Shown here in pieces: positions 46,202-54,800 of a stretch of 64,000 nucleotides of DNA. Within the stretch, counting starts at the first letter, position 1; the number at the start of each line of letters is the position of its first letter. Under the pieces are notes generated by a model. It worked only from the letters and a program-made list of their open reading frames with translations, had not been told where the DNA came from and searched no databases. Both the position numbers and the translations under genes were made by a program. This stretch comes from Mycolicibacter sp. MU0083 (GTDB lineage: Bacteria; Actinomycetota; Actinomycetes; Mycobacteriales; Mycobacteriaceae), in NCBI RefSeq assembly GCF_963378075.1, contig NZ_OY726394.1:1550001-1614000 (forward strand), given 5' to 3'.

Positions 46202-46723
46202 ATGCGCGCGACGAATCAATTCGCCGACGTGACCAGCGGCGTGGTGTACATCCACGCCTCGCCCGCGGCGGTATGCCCGCATGTCGAGTGGGCACTGACC
46301 TCGACCCTGGGCGCCCGCAACGGCCAGGCGAAACTCAACTGGACGCCGCAACCGGCGATGCCGGGACAATTGCGTGCGGTCGTCAACTGGGTGGGCCCGG
46401 TCGGCACCGGTGCCCGGCTGGCCAGCGCGCTGCGCTCCTGGTCGGTGCTGCGCTTCGAGATCACCGAGGACCCCAGCACCGGAGTGGACGGCCAGCGGTT
46501 CAGCCACACCCCGCAGCTCGGGTTGTGGAGCGGAACGATGAGCGCCAACGGCGATGTGATGGTCGGGGAGAACCGGCTGCGCAGCTTGATGGCCGCCGGC
46601 GCCGACGCGCTGGCCGCCGAGTTGGAGACCGTGCTGGGTGCCGCGTGGGACGAGGCGCTGGAGCCTTACCGCGACGGCGGGGAGGGCGCGGAGGTGTCCT
46701 GGCTCAGCCGCGGCGTGGGCTGA
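46202..46723 (+). CDS. DUF3145 protein (Rv2256c-like)
   Basis: 173 residues from ATG 46202, chosen because AAGGAG lies 7 bases upstream and because the Rv2256c-type N-terminus is MRA-NQFAD. Highly conserved actinobacterial protein: GVVYIHASPAAVCPHVEWAL, WVGPVGTGARLASALRSWSV, LRFEITEDPS, TPQLGLWSGTMSANGDVMVG. Function unknown; no signal peptide or catalytic motif. The 125 bp upstream has A/T-rich sequence and an AGCAG-tatca-CTGCT dyad at 46127-46141, so it has its own promoter. Converges on the lipid-kinase-like gene. Confidence 0.88.
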   Translation: MRATNQFADVTSGVVYIHASPAAVCPHVEWALTSTLGARNGQAKLNWTPQPAMPGQLRAVVNWVGPVGTGARLASALRSWSVLRFEITEDPSTGVDGQRFSHTPQLGLWSGTMSANGDVMVGENRLRSLMAAGADALAAELETVLGAAWDEALEPYRDGGEGAEVSWLSRGVG

Positions 46724-46749
46724 TTTCCCGGCCGCGTTTTTCTCCGCGG

Positions 46750-47676
46750 TTAGAGGGGCGGGCGCAGGATCTGTAGCGCGCCGGGCACCGCCGACACCGT
46801 CACCGGCAGCGGGCGGACATAGTCCCCGTCGGCGTAGGCGTTGATCCCCGGGCACTCCACCCGAATCGACGACGCCCGACGGCTGCTGACCTCGTCGAGC
46901 AGCACGTGGGTGCCCTTGAACACCGTCGGGAACAGCCTGATCAGCTTGGCCCGCGAATCCGAATGCACCATGGTGACGTCGAGCAGGCCGTCGGCGTGGT
47001 CGGCGTCCGGGCAGATCAGCATCCCCCCGCCGTAGCTGCGGGTGTTGCCGAACGCCGCCAGCGTCAATGCGATCTCCAGCTGCTCATCGTCGTCGAACGT
47101 CAGCCGGAACGGCAGGAGTCGGAGCCGCGACATCTCGGCCACCATCGCCACGTTGTAGCGCATCCGGCCGTGCGGCCAGCGCATCCGGTTGACCCGGTCG
47201 CTGACCAGTGAATCGAAACCGGCAGCCATCACGGTGCCGAACCAGGACACCGCGCCGTCGTCGCCGGCGATCCGGCCCAGATCGACCGTCTCGATCCGGC
47301 CGTCGACGACGACGTCGGCGGCGGCTTCCGGATCTCCTGTGGGCAGACCGTATTCGCGGGCGTGATCGTTGCCGGTGCCGGCCGGGATGATGCCCAGTGG
47401 CACGTCGCCGAGCGCCAGCGACTGCAATGCCAGGGAGATGACGCCGTCACCGCCGGCCACCACCACGGCGTCGGTGCCCGCCGCCAGGGCGTCGTCGAGC
47501 AGTCTCCGGGCATGGCCGGGATCGGCGCCGACGAGATGCTGGACATCGATGCCGCGCTGCTGGAATCGCGCCAAAGCCCGCTCCGCGGCATGCCGGGCGT
47601 TGCCGTGTCCGGCCGCCGGGTTGGTCAGCAGCGCGACCCGGTCGATCACGCGGCGGTTCTGCGGGCGCGGGTTCAT
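46750..47676 (-). CDS. diacylglycerol kinase-family lipid kinase (Rv2252-like)
   Basis: 308 residues from ATG 47676. The lipid-kinase catalytic domain shows NPAAGHGNARHAAERAL, VVVAGGDGVISLALQSLA and GIIPAGTGNDHAREYGLP. The C-terminal beta-sandwich has GGGMLICPDADHADGLLDV. Rv2252 is reported as diacylglycerol kinase in phosphatidylinositol mannoside synthesis, from memory, so the product is likely phosphatidic acid from ATP and diacylglycerol at the membrane. Overlaps the upstream FAD oxidase stop by 4 bp (ATGA): translational coupling. Confidence 0.86.
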   Translation of the reverse strand: MNPRPQNRRVIDRVALLTNPAAGHGNARHAAERALARFQQRGIDVQHLVGADPGHARRLLDDALAAGTDAVVVAGGDGVISLALQSLALGDVPLGIIPAGTGNDHAREYGLPTGDPEAAADVVVDGRIETVDLGRIAGDDGAVSWFGTVMAAGFDSLVSDRVNRMRWPHGRMRYNVAMVAEMSRLRLLPFRLTFDDDEQLEIALTLAAFGNTRSYGGGMLICPDADHADGLLDVTMVHSDSRAKLIRLFPTVFKGTHVLLDEVSSRRASSIRVECPGINAYADGDYVRPLPVTVSAVPGALQILRPPL

Positions 47677-49295
47677 GGAATCAGTTTGCCGGGGTTGAGA
47701 ATGCCGGCCGGATCCAGCGTGGCCTTCACGGCGCGCAACACCTGCACACCCAGTTCGCCGACCTCCCGGCTCATCCAGGGCCGGTGGTCGGCGCCCACGG
47801 CGTGGTGATGGGTGATGGTGCCGCCGGCGTTCATGATTGCTTGGCTTGCCGCGGCTTTCGCGGCGCTCCACTGCTCGATGGGGTTGCCGCGCTGGCCTGC
47901 GACCACGGTGAAGTACAGCGACGCGCCGGTCGGGTAGACGTGCGAGATGTGGCACAGCACCAGCGCCGGCGTCCCGCTGTCGGCCAGTGCGGTGGTCAAC
48001 GCCTCGGTGACGGCGGCTTTGAGTGCGGGAACCCGCGACCAGTCGGTGGCGGTCTCCAGCGTCTCGCAGAGCGCCCCGGCGGCCAGCAGTGAATCGCGCA
48101 GGTACGGTGCACCGAATCGGCCGTGCTCCCAGGCCCGCGCAGGTTCTTCGCCCAGTGAGGTGCCGCCGTGCGCCTCCAGCACCGCCCGGGTTTCGGCGTG
48201 CCGGCTCGCGGTGTGCTCGGCGGTGCCCTCGAACAGGGTGATCGCCAGACAGCCACCGGTGATCTGCTGTTCGCCGATCTGCTCGGTGGTCGCCAGGTTC
48301 ACACCGGTCTCGGCTTCGTCGGAGAGGCGGATGACGGTGGGCCCGGTGCCGGTCTGGGTGACCGCGCGCAGTGCCGCGGCGCCGGTGGTGAAATCGGGAA
48401 ACGACCACGCCTCGTAGCGGGTGGTCTCCGGCGTCGGATGCACCCGCACCCGCACCCGGGTGATGACACCGAAGACGCCCTCCGAGCCCAGCAGCAGCTG
48501 ACGCAGGTCGGGACCGGCGGCCGAGGCCGGGGCGCGGCCCAACTCCAGCACGCCCGCCGGGGTGATCGCCCGCAGGCCGCGGACCATGTCGTCGAATCGG
48601 CCGTAGCCCGCCGAGTCCTGGCCCGACGAGCGGGTGGCGGCGAAGCCGCCGAGGGTGGCGAATTGGAAGCTCTGCGGGAAGTGGCCCAGGGAGTACCCGC
48701 GTTCGCCGAGTAGCCGTTCCGCCGCGGGGCCGGTCACCCCGGCGCCGAACTCCGCCTCGCCGGACACCTCGTCGAGGCTGTGCAGCGCGTCGAAGCGGCG
48801 CAGGTCCAGCGAGATCACCGCGGTGAAAGCGTCGCCGCGGATCGGGTCGAGCCCGCCGACGACGCTGGTTCCGCCGCCGAACGGCACCACCGCGATGCGG
48901 TGGTTGCCGCAGTACTCCAGGATTGCCGCGATGTCGAGGTCGAAGCCCGGAAGCAGTACTGCATCGGGTGCATCTTGGATGTCGGAACCGTTACGCCGCA
49001 ACAGGTCCGGTGTTGACTTACCCCCGGCGTGCAGCAGTCGATCGAGGTGGCCGGTTCGGCAGTGCTCCGCCCCGACGATGGCCTCCAGTGCCTGCCGGTG
49101 TTCGTCGGTCAGCGCCGACGGGCGCAGCCGTACCTGACTCGGGTCCGGCTCTGTGGCGCTCGAGCCGTCCACTCCGAGCGCCGCCTTCAGCAGTTGTCGG
49201 ATGCCGTCGGAGAGCGGTTTGGCCGCGGCCGGATCGCCCCAGGCGTTCCACTTCATCGGAGGGGTCAGGGCGTCCTGGGCATCGGCCGGCGTCAT
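47673..49295 (-). CDS. FAD-binding oxidoreductase, AGPS-like (Rv2251-like)
   Basis: 540 residues from ATG 49295; ATG 49256 (MKWNAWGDP) is an alternative start. PCMH FAD-binding domain (VVPFGGGTSVVGGLD, SLGHFPQSFQFATLGGFAAT, RSSGQDSAGYG) and a C-terminal domain with LCHISHVYPTGASLYFTVV and the HHHAVGADHRPWM active-site motif. These are features of alkyldihydroxyacetonephosphate synthase, an ether-lipid enzyme. Its coupling with a diacylglycerol-kinase homologue and neighbouring glpD1 fits a glycerolipid theme, but no ether-lipid synthesis is established in mycobacteria. Divergent from TetR with only 17 bp between starts. Confidence 0.84.
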   Translation of the reverse strand: MTPADAQDALTPPMKWNAWGDPAAAKPLSDGIRQLLKAALGVDGSSATEPDPSQVRLRPSALTDEHRQALEAIVGAEHCRTGHLDRLLHAGGKSTPDLLRRNGSDIQDAPDAVLLPGFDLDIAAILEYCGNHRIAVVPFGGGTSVVGGLDPIRGDAFTAVISLDLRRFDALHSLDEVSGEAEFGAGVTGPAAERLLGERGYSLGHFPQSFQFATLGGFAATRSSGQDSAGYGRFDDMVRGLRAITPAGVLELGRAPASAAGPDLRQLLLGSEGVFGVITRVRVRVHPTPETTRYEAWSFPDFTTGAAALRAVTQTGTGPTVIRLSDEAETGVNLATTEQIGEQQITGGCLAITLFEGTAEHTASRHAETRAVLEAHGGTSLGEEPARAWEHGRFGAPYLRDSLLAAGALCETLETATDWSRVPALKAAVTEALTTALADSGTPALVLCHISHVYPTGASLYFTVVAGQRGNPIEQWSAAKAAASQAIMNAGGTITHHHAVGADHRPWMSREVGELGVQVLRAVKATLDPAGILNPGKLIP

Positions 49296-49312
49296 GCGTT
49301 ACAGTATTACAG

Positions 49313-49891
49313 ATGCTGTCAACTAGTAATGACGAGCAGGTGGAGGTCGGGGAACGGATCCTCGAGGCCGCCGCCAGCTGTCTGCTCGCGCTGGGCGTTG
49401 AACGGGTGACGCTGGCGGCCATCGCGCGCCGTGCCGGGGTCAGTCGCCCCACGGTCTACCGGCGCTGGCCGGACAGTCGATCGGTGATCGCCGCACTGCT
49501 GACGGCACGCATCACCGCCGCCTGGTCCGAGGTGGCGCAACCCGGTTCCGGGCGCGCGGCGCTGGTGACGCGGATCGTCGCGGTGGCCGCCCGACTGCGC
49601 CACGACGACGTGGTGATGCAGGTGCTGCATCATGCCCCCGAGTTGGCGATGGTCTATATCGCCGAGCGGATGGGCGCCAGCCAACGGCGGTTGATCGACC
49701 TGGTCGCCGGCGAACTCCGCAACGCGCAGGACGGTGGCGAGGTCCGGGCCGGCGATCCCCGCCGGCTCGCGGCGATGTGTCTGCTGATCACCCAATCGGC
49801 CATTCAGTCGGCGCAGGTGGTCGCGCCGATCCTGGATGAGGACGCCCTCTCGGTTGAACTGGCCTACACCCTGAACAGGTACCTGTCGTGA
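49313..49891 (+). CDS. TetR family regulator (Rv2250c-like)
   Basis: 192 residues from ATG 49313. HTH at about 30-60 (VTLAAIARRAGVSRPTVYRR, WPDSRSVIAAL). All-helical C-terminal domain. The start is 17 bp from the divergent FAD oxidase start, so both transcripts may be nearly leaderless and the regulator probably binds over both starts; TTACAG-atg-CTGTCAA overlaps its own ATG. Its stop overlaps the GTG of glpD1 (GTGA), placing glpD1 in the same message. Orthologous position to Rv2250c. Confidence 0.84.
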   Translation: MLSTSNDEQVEVGERILEAAASCLLALGVERVTLAAIARRAGVSRPTVYRRWPDSRSVIAALLTARITAAWSEVAQPGSGRAALVTRIVAVAARLRHDDVVMQVLHHAPELAMVYIAERMGASQRRLIDLVAGELRNAQDGGEVRAGDPRRLAAMCLLITQSAIQSAQVVAPILDEDALSVELAYTLNRYLS

Positions 49892-51441
49892 TCCCGGACT
49901 TCGCCGCGCTCAACGCCGCCCGCCGTACCGCCGAACTGACCGCGCTGGCCGACGGGGGGACCGTCGACGTCGTCGTGATCGGGGCGGGCATCACCGGCAC
50001 CGGGATCGCACTGGACGCGGCCACCCGCGGCCTGCGGGTGGTGTGCGTGGACAAACACGACCTGGCATTCGGGACCAGCCGGTGGAGCTCCAAACTGGTG
50101 CACGGCGGGCTGCGGTATCTGGCGACCGGCAACGTCGGTATCGCGCGACGCAGTGCCATCGAACGCGGAATCCTGATGAGCCGCAACGCTCCTCACCTGG
50201 TGCGGGCCATGCCGCAACTGGTTCCGCTGCTGGCCTCGATGCGCACCCGCGACCGTGCCCTGGTGCGGGCGGGATTCCTGGCCGGCGACGGGCTGCGCCG
50301 GCTGGCCGGAACCTCGCCGGAGGTGTTGCCGCGGTCGCGCCGGATCTCGGCCGAGCGGGCCGCGCAACTGGCGCCGACGGTGCGCCGGGACGGCCTCGAC
50401 GGGGGCCTGCTGGCCTATGACGGACAGTTGATCGACGACGCGAGACTGGTCACGGCGGTGGCCCGCACGGCGGCGCAGCACGGTGCGACGGTCCTGACCT
50501 ATGTCGCCGCGTCGCAGGCCACCGGGGACGGGGTGCGGTTGACCGACCGGTTCTCCGGCGCATCGTTCGACGTCGCGGCCCGAACGGTGATCAACGCGAC
50601 CGGGGTGTGGGCCGCCGACATCGACCCGGGGCTGCGGCTTCGGCCGAGCCGCGGGACCCACCTGGTGTTCGACGCGGCGGCTTTCGGCAATCCGACTGCG
50701 GCCCTGACGGTTCCGATCCCCGGCGAACTGAACAGATTCGTCTTCGCGATGCCCGAACAATTGGGCCGTGTCTACCTGGGGCTGACCGACGAAGAAGCAC
50801 CCGGACCGATTCCCGACGTCCCGCGGCCCACCGATGCGGAGATCTCGTTCCTGCTCGACACCGTCAACACCGCACTCGACACCGCCCTGTGGATGACGGA
50901 TGTCCGCGGCGCCTATGCCGGGCTGCGGCCGCTGATCGATACCGGGGAGGGGCGCACCGCGGATGTCTCACGCAACCACGCCGTCGTCGAATCGGGGTCG
51001 GGAGTGTTCAGCGTGATCGGCGGCAAACTGACCGAATACCGGCACATGGCCGAAGACGTGCTGGATCGCGCGGTGCGGGCGCGGGGCCTGGCGGCGTCGT
51101 CCTGCCGCACCCGCGATCTGCCGCTGATCGGGGCCCCCGGCAATCCCGGCGCGCAGGGCCCGGCGGCAGAACTGCCGGCATCGCTGGTTGCGCGCTACGG
51201 CGCCGAGGCGGCCAACGTGCTGGCCGCCGGCACCTGCCGCCGTCCGGGAGACCCGGTGGCCGACGGAATCGATGTTCTCCGAGCCGAATTCGAGTACGCG
51301 GTCAGCCACGAAGGCGCGCTGACCGTGGCCGACATCGTGGATCGTCGCACCCGGATAGGCCTGGTGGACTCCGATCGCGATCGGGTGCTCGCGGTAGCGC
51401 GGGAGTTCGCCCCCATGCCGGATCAACCGGCGGGGGACTGA
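49888..51441 (+). CDS. glpD1: FAD-dependent glycerol-3-phosphate dehydrogenase
   Basis: 517 residues from GTG 49888. Dinucleotide-binding start VVVIGAGITGTGIALDAATR, then CVDKHDLAFGTSRWSSKLVH and GGLRYL, the GlpD signature. Later VFSVIGGKLTEYRHMAEDVL and a C-terminal helical cap domain (YAVSHEGALTVADIVDRRTR). It oxidises glycerol-3-phosphate to dihydroxyacetone phosphate at the membrane, passing electrons to the quinone pool. Co-transcribed with the TetR gene. In M. tuberculosis glpD1 is Rv2249c and adjacent to accD6; here a LysR/SDR pair intervenes. It overlaps the convergent LysR gene by 19 bp. Confidence 0.9.
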   Translation: MIPDFAALNAARRTAELTALADGGTVDVVVIGAGITGTGIALDAATRGLRVVCVDKHDLAFGTSRWSSKLVHGGLRYLATGNVGIARRSAIERGILMSRNAPHLVRAMPQLVPLLASMRTRDRALVRAGFLAGDGLRRLAGTSPEVLPRSRRISAERAAQLAPTVRRDGLDGGLLAYDGQLIDDARLVTAVARTAAQHGATVLTYVAASQATGDGVRLTDRFSGASFDVAARTVINATGVWAADIDPGLRLRPSRGTHLVFDAAAFGNPTAALTVPIPGELNRFVFAMPEQLGRVYLGLTDEEAPGPIPDVPRPTDAEISFLLDTVNTALDTALWMTDVRGAYAGLRPLIDTGEGRTADVSRNHAVVESGSGVFSVIGGKLTEYRHMAEDVLDRAVRARGLAASSCRTRDLPLIGAPGNPGAQGPAAELPASLVARYGAEAANVLAAGTCRRPGDPVADGIDVLRAEFEYAVSHEGALTVADIVDRRTRIGLVDSDRDRVLAVAREFAPMPDQPAGD

Positions 51442-52307
51442 CGAAGAATCAGATCCCTCACCGCGGAGCTGGTATGCGGCTGCCACAGCCCCTGCAGCGG
51501 TACCAGCAGGGGCTCATCGAGATCGATGATCGTCACGGCGCCGCCGACCGTCGGGCCGGCCGCCGCGGTGACGAACGCGGCGGCGTTCTCGGTCAGCGCC
51601 GCCACCTCCGGCGGGCAGCCCTGCACCCGGCTGACCCGGTATTGGGGTTCGAACCCGGCGCGGCGGCAGGCGTTGATCAGGAAGTCGCTGTAGTAGGAGG
51701 CGCCCGGCGGCGCCCACAGCGCGATCGGTTCGTCGGCGAGTTCGGCGATGCCGATCCGGCCGCGGGTGGCCAGCCGGTGATCGGTACGTACGGCGACCCG
51801 CAGCGTGTCGTAGCGGATCACCGCACCGGCGAGTTGCTCCTGGGGCACCACCGCCCGGCGCAGGCCCAGTTGCACGTCGCCGTCGCGCACACCGGCGGTG
51901 AGCCGGTCGGGAAACAGTTGCATGACCGTGAACGACGTGTCGGGTGCCGCGGCGATCGCAGGTGCGATCAGCGAGTACGCCTCGTGGGTACTGATCGCGG
52001 GGGAGTGGCCGATCACGAATTCGGCCGGTTGCGCGCCGGCGGCGGCGCGGGTGTGTCGGGTGAGGGTCCGGGCCGCCGCCAGCAGTACGCGACCCTCGTC
52101 CAGTAGAACCTGGCCGGCCGCCGTCACCGTGATCCGGCGGCCGGAGCGCGTCAGCAGCGGTACGCCGATCTCCTTCTCCAACTGCTGTACCGAATGCGAC
52201 AGCGCCTGCTGCGACAGGTGCAGGTGCTGGGCCGCACTGGTGAATCCCGCGGACTCGGCGACGGCGATGAAGTGGGTCAGGCGACGCAGATCGGGGACCG
52301 GGGACAT
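51423..52307 (-). CDS. LysR family transcriptional regulator
   Basis: 294 residues. N-terminal winged helix DLRRLTHFIAVAESAGFTSA, AQHLHLSQQALSHSVQQLEK, EIGVPLLTRSGRRITVT. Periplasmic-binding-like effector domain from about 90. Divergent from the SDR gene; the 109-bp interval holds a wide dyad (52320-52372) and an internal GATG-N9-CATC element resembling LysR T-N11-A sites. Probably activates the SDR in response to a small molecule. Its 3' end overlaps glpD1 by 19 bp. I do not recall it at the equivalent M. tuberculosis position (Rv2248 region). Confidence 0.85.
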   Translation of the reverse strand: MSPVPDLRRLTHFIAVAESAGFTSAAQHLHLSQQALSHSVQQLEKEIGVPLLTRSGRRITVTAAGQVLLDEGRVLLAAARTLTRHTRAAAGAQPAEFVIGHSPAISTHEAYSLIAPAIAAAPDTSFTVMQLFPDRLTAGVRDGDVQLGLRRAVVPQEQLAGAVIRYDTLRVAVRTDHRLATRGRIGIAELADEPIALWAPPGASYYSDFLINACRRAGFEPQYRVSRVQGCPPEVAALTENAAAFVTAAAGPTVGGAVTIIDLDEPLLVPLQGLWQPHTSSAVRDLILRQSPAG

Positions 52308-52319
52308 CGACCCATGCTA

Positions 52320-52372
52320 TCCACAAATGATGGTTGTTGAACATCCGTAATTATCTGTTTCTTATTTGTGGA
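52320..52372. promoter_or_regulatory. 9-bp inverted repeats flanking a LysR-type site
   Basis: TCCACAAAT (52320-52328) and ATTTGTGGA (52364-52372) are perfect complements separated by 35 bp. Within lies GATG-gttgttgaa-CATC, a shorter dyad. This lies between the divergent LysR (start 52307) and SDR (start 52417) genes, consistent with a two-site LysR operator. Binding is inferred. Confidence 0.5.
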
Positions 52373-52416
52373 ATGGCCGGTTAGTTTCATGGTCTGCGAC
52401 GACGAGGGGGATATCC

Positions 52417-53166
52417 ATGAGTGATCTGGTGGGGAAGTCTGCGGTGGTGGCCGCCGGGGCGAAGAACCTGGGCGGGTTGATCAGCGTCACGTTGGCTTCG
52501 AGGGGTGTCAACGTGGCCGTGCACTACAACAGCGACGGTTCGGAATCCGACGCGGACGCCACCGTCGCGGCGGTACGGGCCACCGGTGCCAAGGCGATCA
52601 AGGTGCAGGGCGACCTCAGCGCTCCGGCCAATGTCACCGCGTTGTTCGACGCGGCGGTCGACGCGTTCGGCGGGGTGGATTTCGCGATCAACACCGTCGG
52701 CAAGGTGCTGCGAAAGCCGATACTGGAAACCACTGAAGCCGAATATAATTCGATGTTCGACGTCAACGCCAAGGCCGCCTACTTCTTTCTGCAGCAGGCC
52801 GGCAGGCGACTCAACGACAACGGCGCGGTGGTGACGATCGTGACCGCGCTGCTCGGCGCGTTCACCGACGGCTACTCCACCTATGCGGGGTCCAAGAGTC
52901 CGGTGGAGCACTTCACCCGGGCGGCGGCCAAGGAGTTCGGAACCCGGGGGATCAGCGTCAACAGCGTCGCCCCCGGTCCGATGGACACCCCGTTCTTCTA
53001 CCCGCAGGAGACCCCCGAGCGAGTCGAGTTCCACAAGTCGCAGGGCATGGGCAACCGGTTGACCCGGATCGAGGACATCGCGCCGCTGGTGCTGTTCCTA
53101 CTCGACGGCGGGCACTGGGTCACCGGGCAGACGATCTTCGCCAACGGCGGGTACACCACGCGCTGA
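52417..53166 (+). CDS. divergent SDR-family oxidoreductase
   Basis: 249 residues from ATG 52417 (GAGGGGG upstream). SDR fold with altered motifs: the cofactor loop is AAGAKNLGG where TGxxxGIG is usual, INTVG replaces NNAG, and the active site region IVTALLGAFTDGYSTYAGSK retains Y-x3-K but has Thr-Ala instead of the usual Ser-Ser. C-terminus ITGQTIFANGGY-type (VTGQTIFANGGYTTR) is standard for tetrameric SDRs. The NADP-loop shape and AVHYNSD suggest NADPH preference. Substrate unknown. Regulated by the divergent LysR, by position. Confidence 0.8.
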   Translation: MSDLVGKSAVVAAGAKNLGGLISVTLASRGVNVAVHYNSDGSESDADATVAAVRATGAKAIKVQGDLSAPANVTALFDAAVDAFGGVDFAINTVGKVLRKPILETTEAEYNSMFDVNAKAAYFFLQQAGRRLNDNGAVVTIVTALLGAFTDGYSTYAGSKSPVEHFTRAAAKEFGTRGISVNSVAPGPMDTPFFYPQETPERVEFHKSQGMGNRLTRIEDIAPLVLFLLDGGHWVTGQTIFANGGYTTR

Positions 53167-53236
53167 ATCGGCCGGCGAGCGTGCGCGGTTGTACGCGGAT
53201 CACGGCGTGTCGGTGTACAGACACGCTCGCTCGCGA

Positions 53237-53313
53237 GATGAGGGATGAGGGATGAGGGATGAGGGATGAGGGATGAGGGATGAGGGATGAGGGATGAGGG
53301 ATGAGGGATGAGG
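53237..53313. repeat. GATGAGG heptanucleotide tandem array, 11 perfect copies
   Basis: Eleven uninterrupted GATGAGG units (77 bp) lie between the convergent SDR and accD6 genes, starting 70 bp after the SDR stop and ending 9 bp before the accD6 stop. Perfect 7-bp repeats expand and contract by slippage, so the copy number is probably variable between strains. The array is outside both coding regions and can only affect 3' ends or termination. Confidence 0.95.
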
Positions 53314-53322
53314 GGGGCGCCC

Positions 53323-54744
53323 CTACAGCGGGATGTTCTTGTGCCGGCCGCGGCGGGCGGGTGCCTCGGCCAGGGCCTGGGTGATCTTGCTGCGGGTGTG
53401 TGACGGGTCGATCTTCTCGTCGACGACGCCGATGTCGATGGCGCTGTCCACCCCGCCCGCGATCCGCTCGTGCTCGAGCGCCAGCTCCTCGTGCAGGGCG
53501 TCACGCTCGTGGTCGGCGGCGGCGGCCAGCTTCTTCTTGTGCAGGATGCCGACCGCGGCCTTGGCGCCCATCACCGCGACCTCGGCGTCCGGCCAGGCGA
53601 ACACCTTGGTGGCACCCAACGACCGGGAGTTCATCGCGATGTAGGCCCCGCCGTAGGTCTTACGGGTGACCAGCGTGACCCGCGGGACGGTGGCCTCACC
53701 GAACGCGTGCAGCAGCTTCGCGCCGCGGCGCACCACGCCGCCCCACTCCTGGCCGACCCCGGGCAGGTAACCCGGCACGTCCACGATCACGATCAGCGGG
53801 ATGCCGAACGCGTCGCACAGCCGCACGAATCGGGCCGACTTCTCGGCGCTCTCGGAGTTCAGGCAGCCACCGAGCCGCAGCGGGTTGTTGGCCAGCACCC
53901 CGACGGTGCGCCCGGCCAGCCGACCCAGCCCGACCACCATCGACGGAGCCCACTTCCCCTGGAACTCGTCGAACGGTGCGTCGTCGTCGAGCAGTGCGGT
54001 CACCAGCGGATGCACATCGTAGGCGCGGCGCGCCGATTCGGGCAGCAGTGCGTGCAGGTCGCTGTCGTGCGCTTCGGCCTTGCTGCGGTCGAAATGCCCC
54101 TGCTGGCAGAACAACCCGACCAGGCGGCGGCCCCGCTCGTAGGCGTCGAGTTCGTCGTCGGCGACGATGTGGCACACACCGGACTTCTTGTGGTGGGTGT
54201 CGGGCCCGCCGAGGGCGGCCATGTCGACGTCCTCGCCGGTGACGCTGCGCACCACGTCGGGACCGGTGACGAACACCCGGCCCTCGGGCGCCATCACGAT
54301 CACGTCGGTCAGCGCCGGGCCGTAGGCGGCGCCGCCGGCGGCGAATCCGACCACCACCGAGATCTGCGGGATGTAGCCGGATGCCCGGATCATCGCTTCG
54401 AAGACCAGCCCCACCGCGTGCAGGGCGCGCACACCCTCGGCGAGTCGAGCGCCGCCGGAGTGCCACAGGCCCACGATCGGGCTCTGCTCGGCGATCGCGG
54501 TGTCGTAGGCGTCGACGATGTGGTTACAGCCGTCGATGCCCATCGCACCGCCCATCACGGTGCCGTCGGTGCAGAACGCGATGGTGCGCACGCCGTTGAC
54601 GGTGCCGCTCGCCGCCAGCACCCCGGAGCGGTCACGCTCGTGCAGCAACTCCACGGTGCCGTCGTCGAAGAACGTCGACAGTCGCAGCAGGGGATCGCGC
54701 GGATCTAGCGATTCGCCCACCGTTTCGGGAGCCATAGTCGTCAT
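53323..54744 (-). CDS. accD6: acetyl/propionyl-CoA carboxylase carboxyltransferase AccD6
   Basis: 473 residues from ATG 54744 (AGGAGAG 5 bases upstream). Two crotonase-like carboxyltransferase halves: GAMGIDGCNHIVDAYDTAIA, VGLWHSGGARLAEGVRALHA, VVVGFAAGGAAYGPALTDVI; then DVPGYLPGVGQEWGGVVRRG, AKLLHAFGEATVPRVTLVTR, KTYGGAYIAMNSR. AccD6 with AccA3 makes malonyl-CoA for FAS-II; last gene of the fasII operon. Start is 56 bp after kasB. The heptanucleotide array lies just past its stop. Length matches Rv2247 (473). Confidence 0.93.
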   Translation of the reverse strand: MTTMAPETVGESLDPRDPLLRLSTFFDDGTVELLHERDRSGVLAASGTVNGVRTIAFCTDGTVMGGAMGIDGCNHIVDAYDTAIAEQSPIVGLWHSGGARLAEGVRALHAVGLVFEAMIRASGYIPQISVVVGFAAGGAAYGPALTDVIVMAPEGRVFVTGPDVVRSVTGEDVDMAALGGPDTHHKKSGVCHIVADDELDAYERGRRLVGLFCQQGHFDRSKAEAHDSDLHALLPESARRAYDVHPLVTALLDDDAPFDEFQGKWAPSMVVGLGRLAGRTVGVLANNPLRLGGCLNSESAEKSARFVRLCDAFGIPLIVIVDVPGYLPGVGQEWGGVVRRGAKLLHAFGEATVPRVTLVTRKTYGGAYIAMNSRSLGATKVFAWPDAEVAVMGAKAAVGILHKKKLAAAADHERDALHEELALEHERIAGGVDSAIDIGVVDEKIDPSHTRSKITQALAEAPARRGRHKNIPL

Positions 54745-54800
54745 CGCGCCTCTCCTTGGTCGATTGCTCGCGGGTCTCGTGCCGGGTCCGTTGATGGTCT

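Noticed and set aside
53237..53313. Whether the heptanucleotide array is a CRISPR or a coding repeat
   Set aside because: Units are 7 bp without spacers, and a minus-strand frame through it (repeating LIPHPSS) has no support as a protein.
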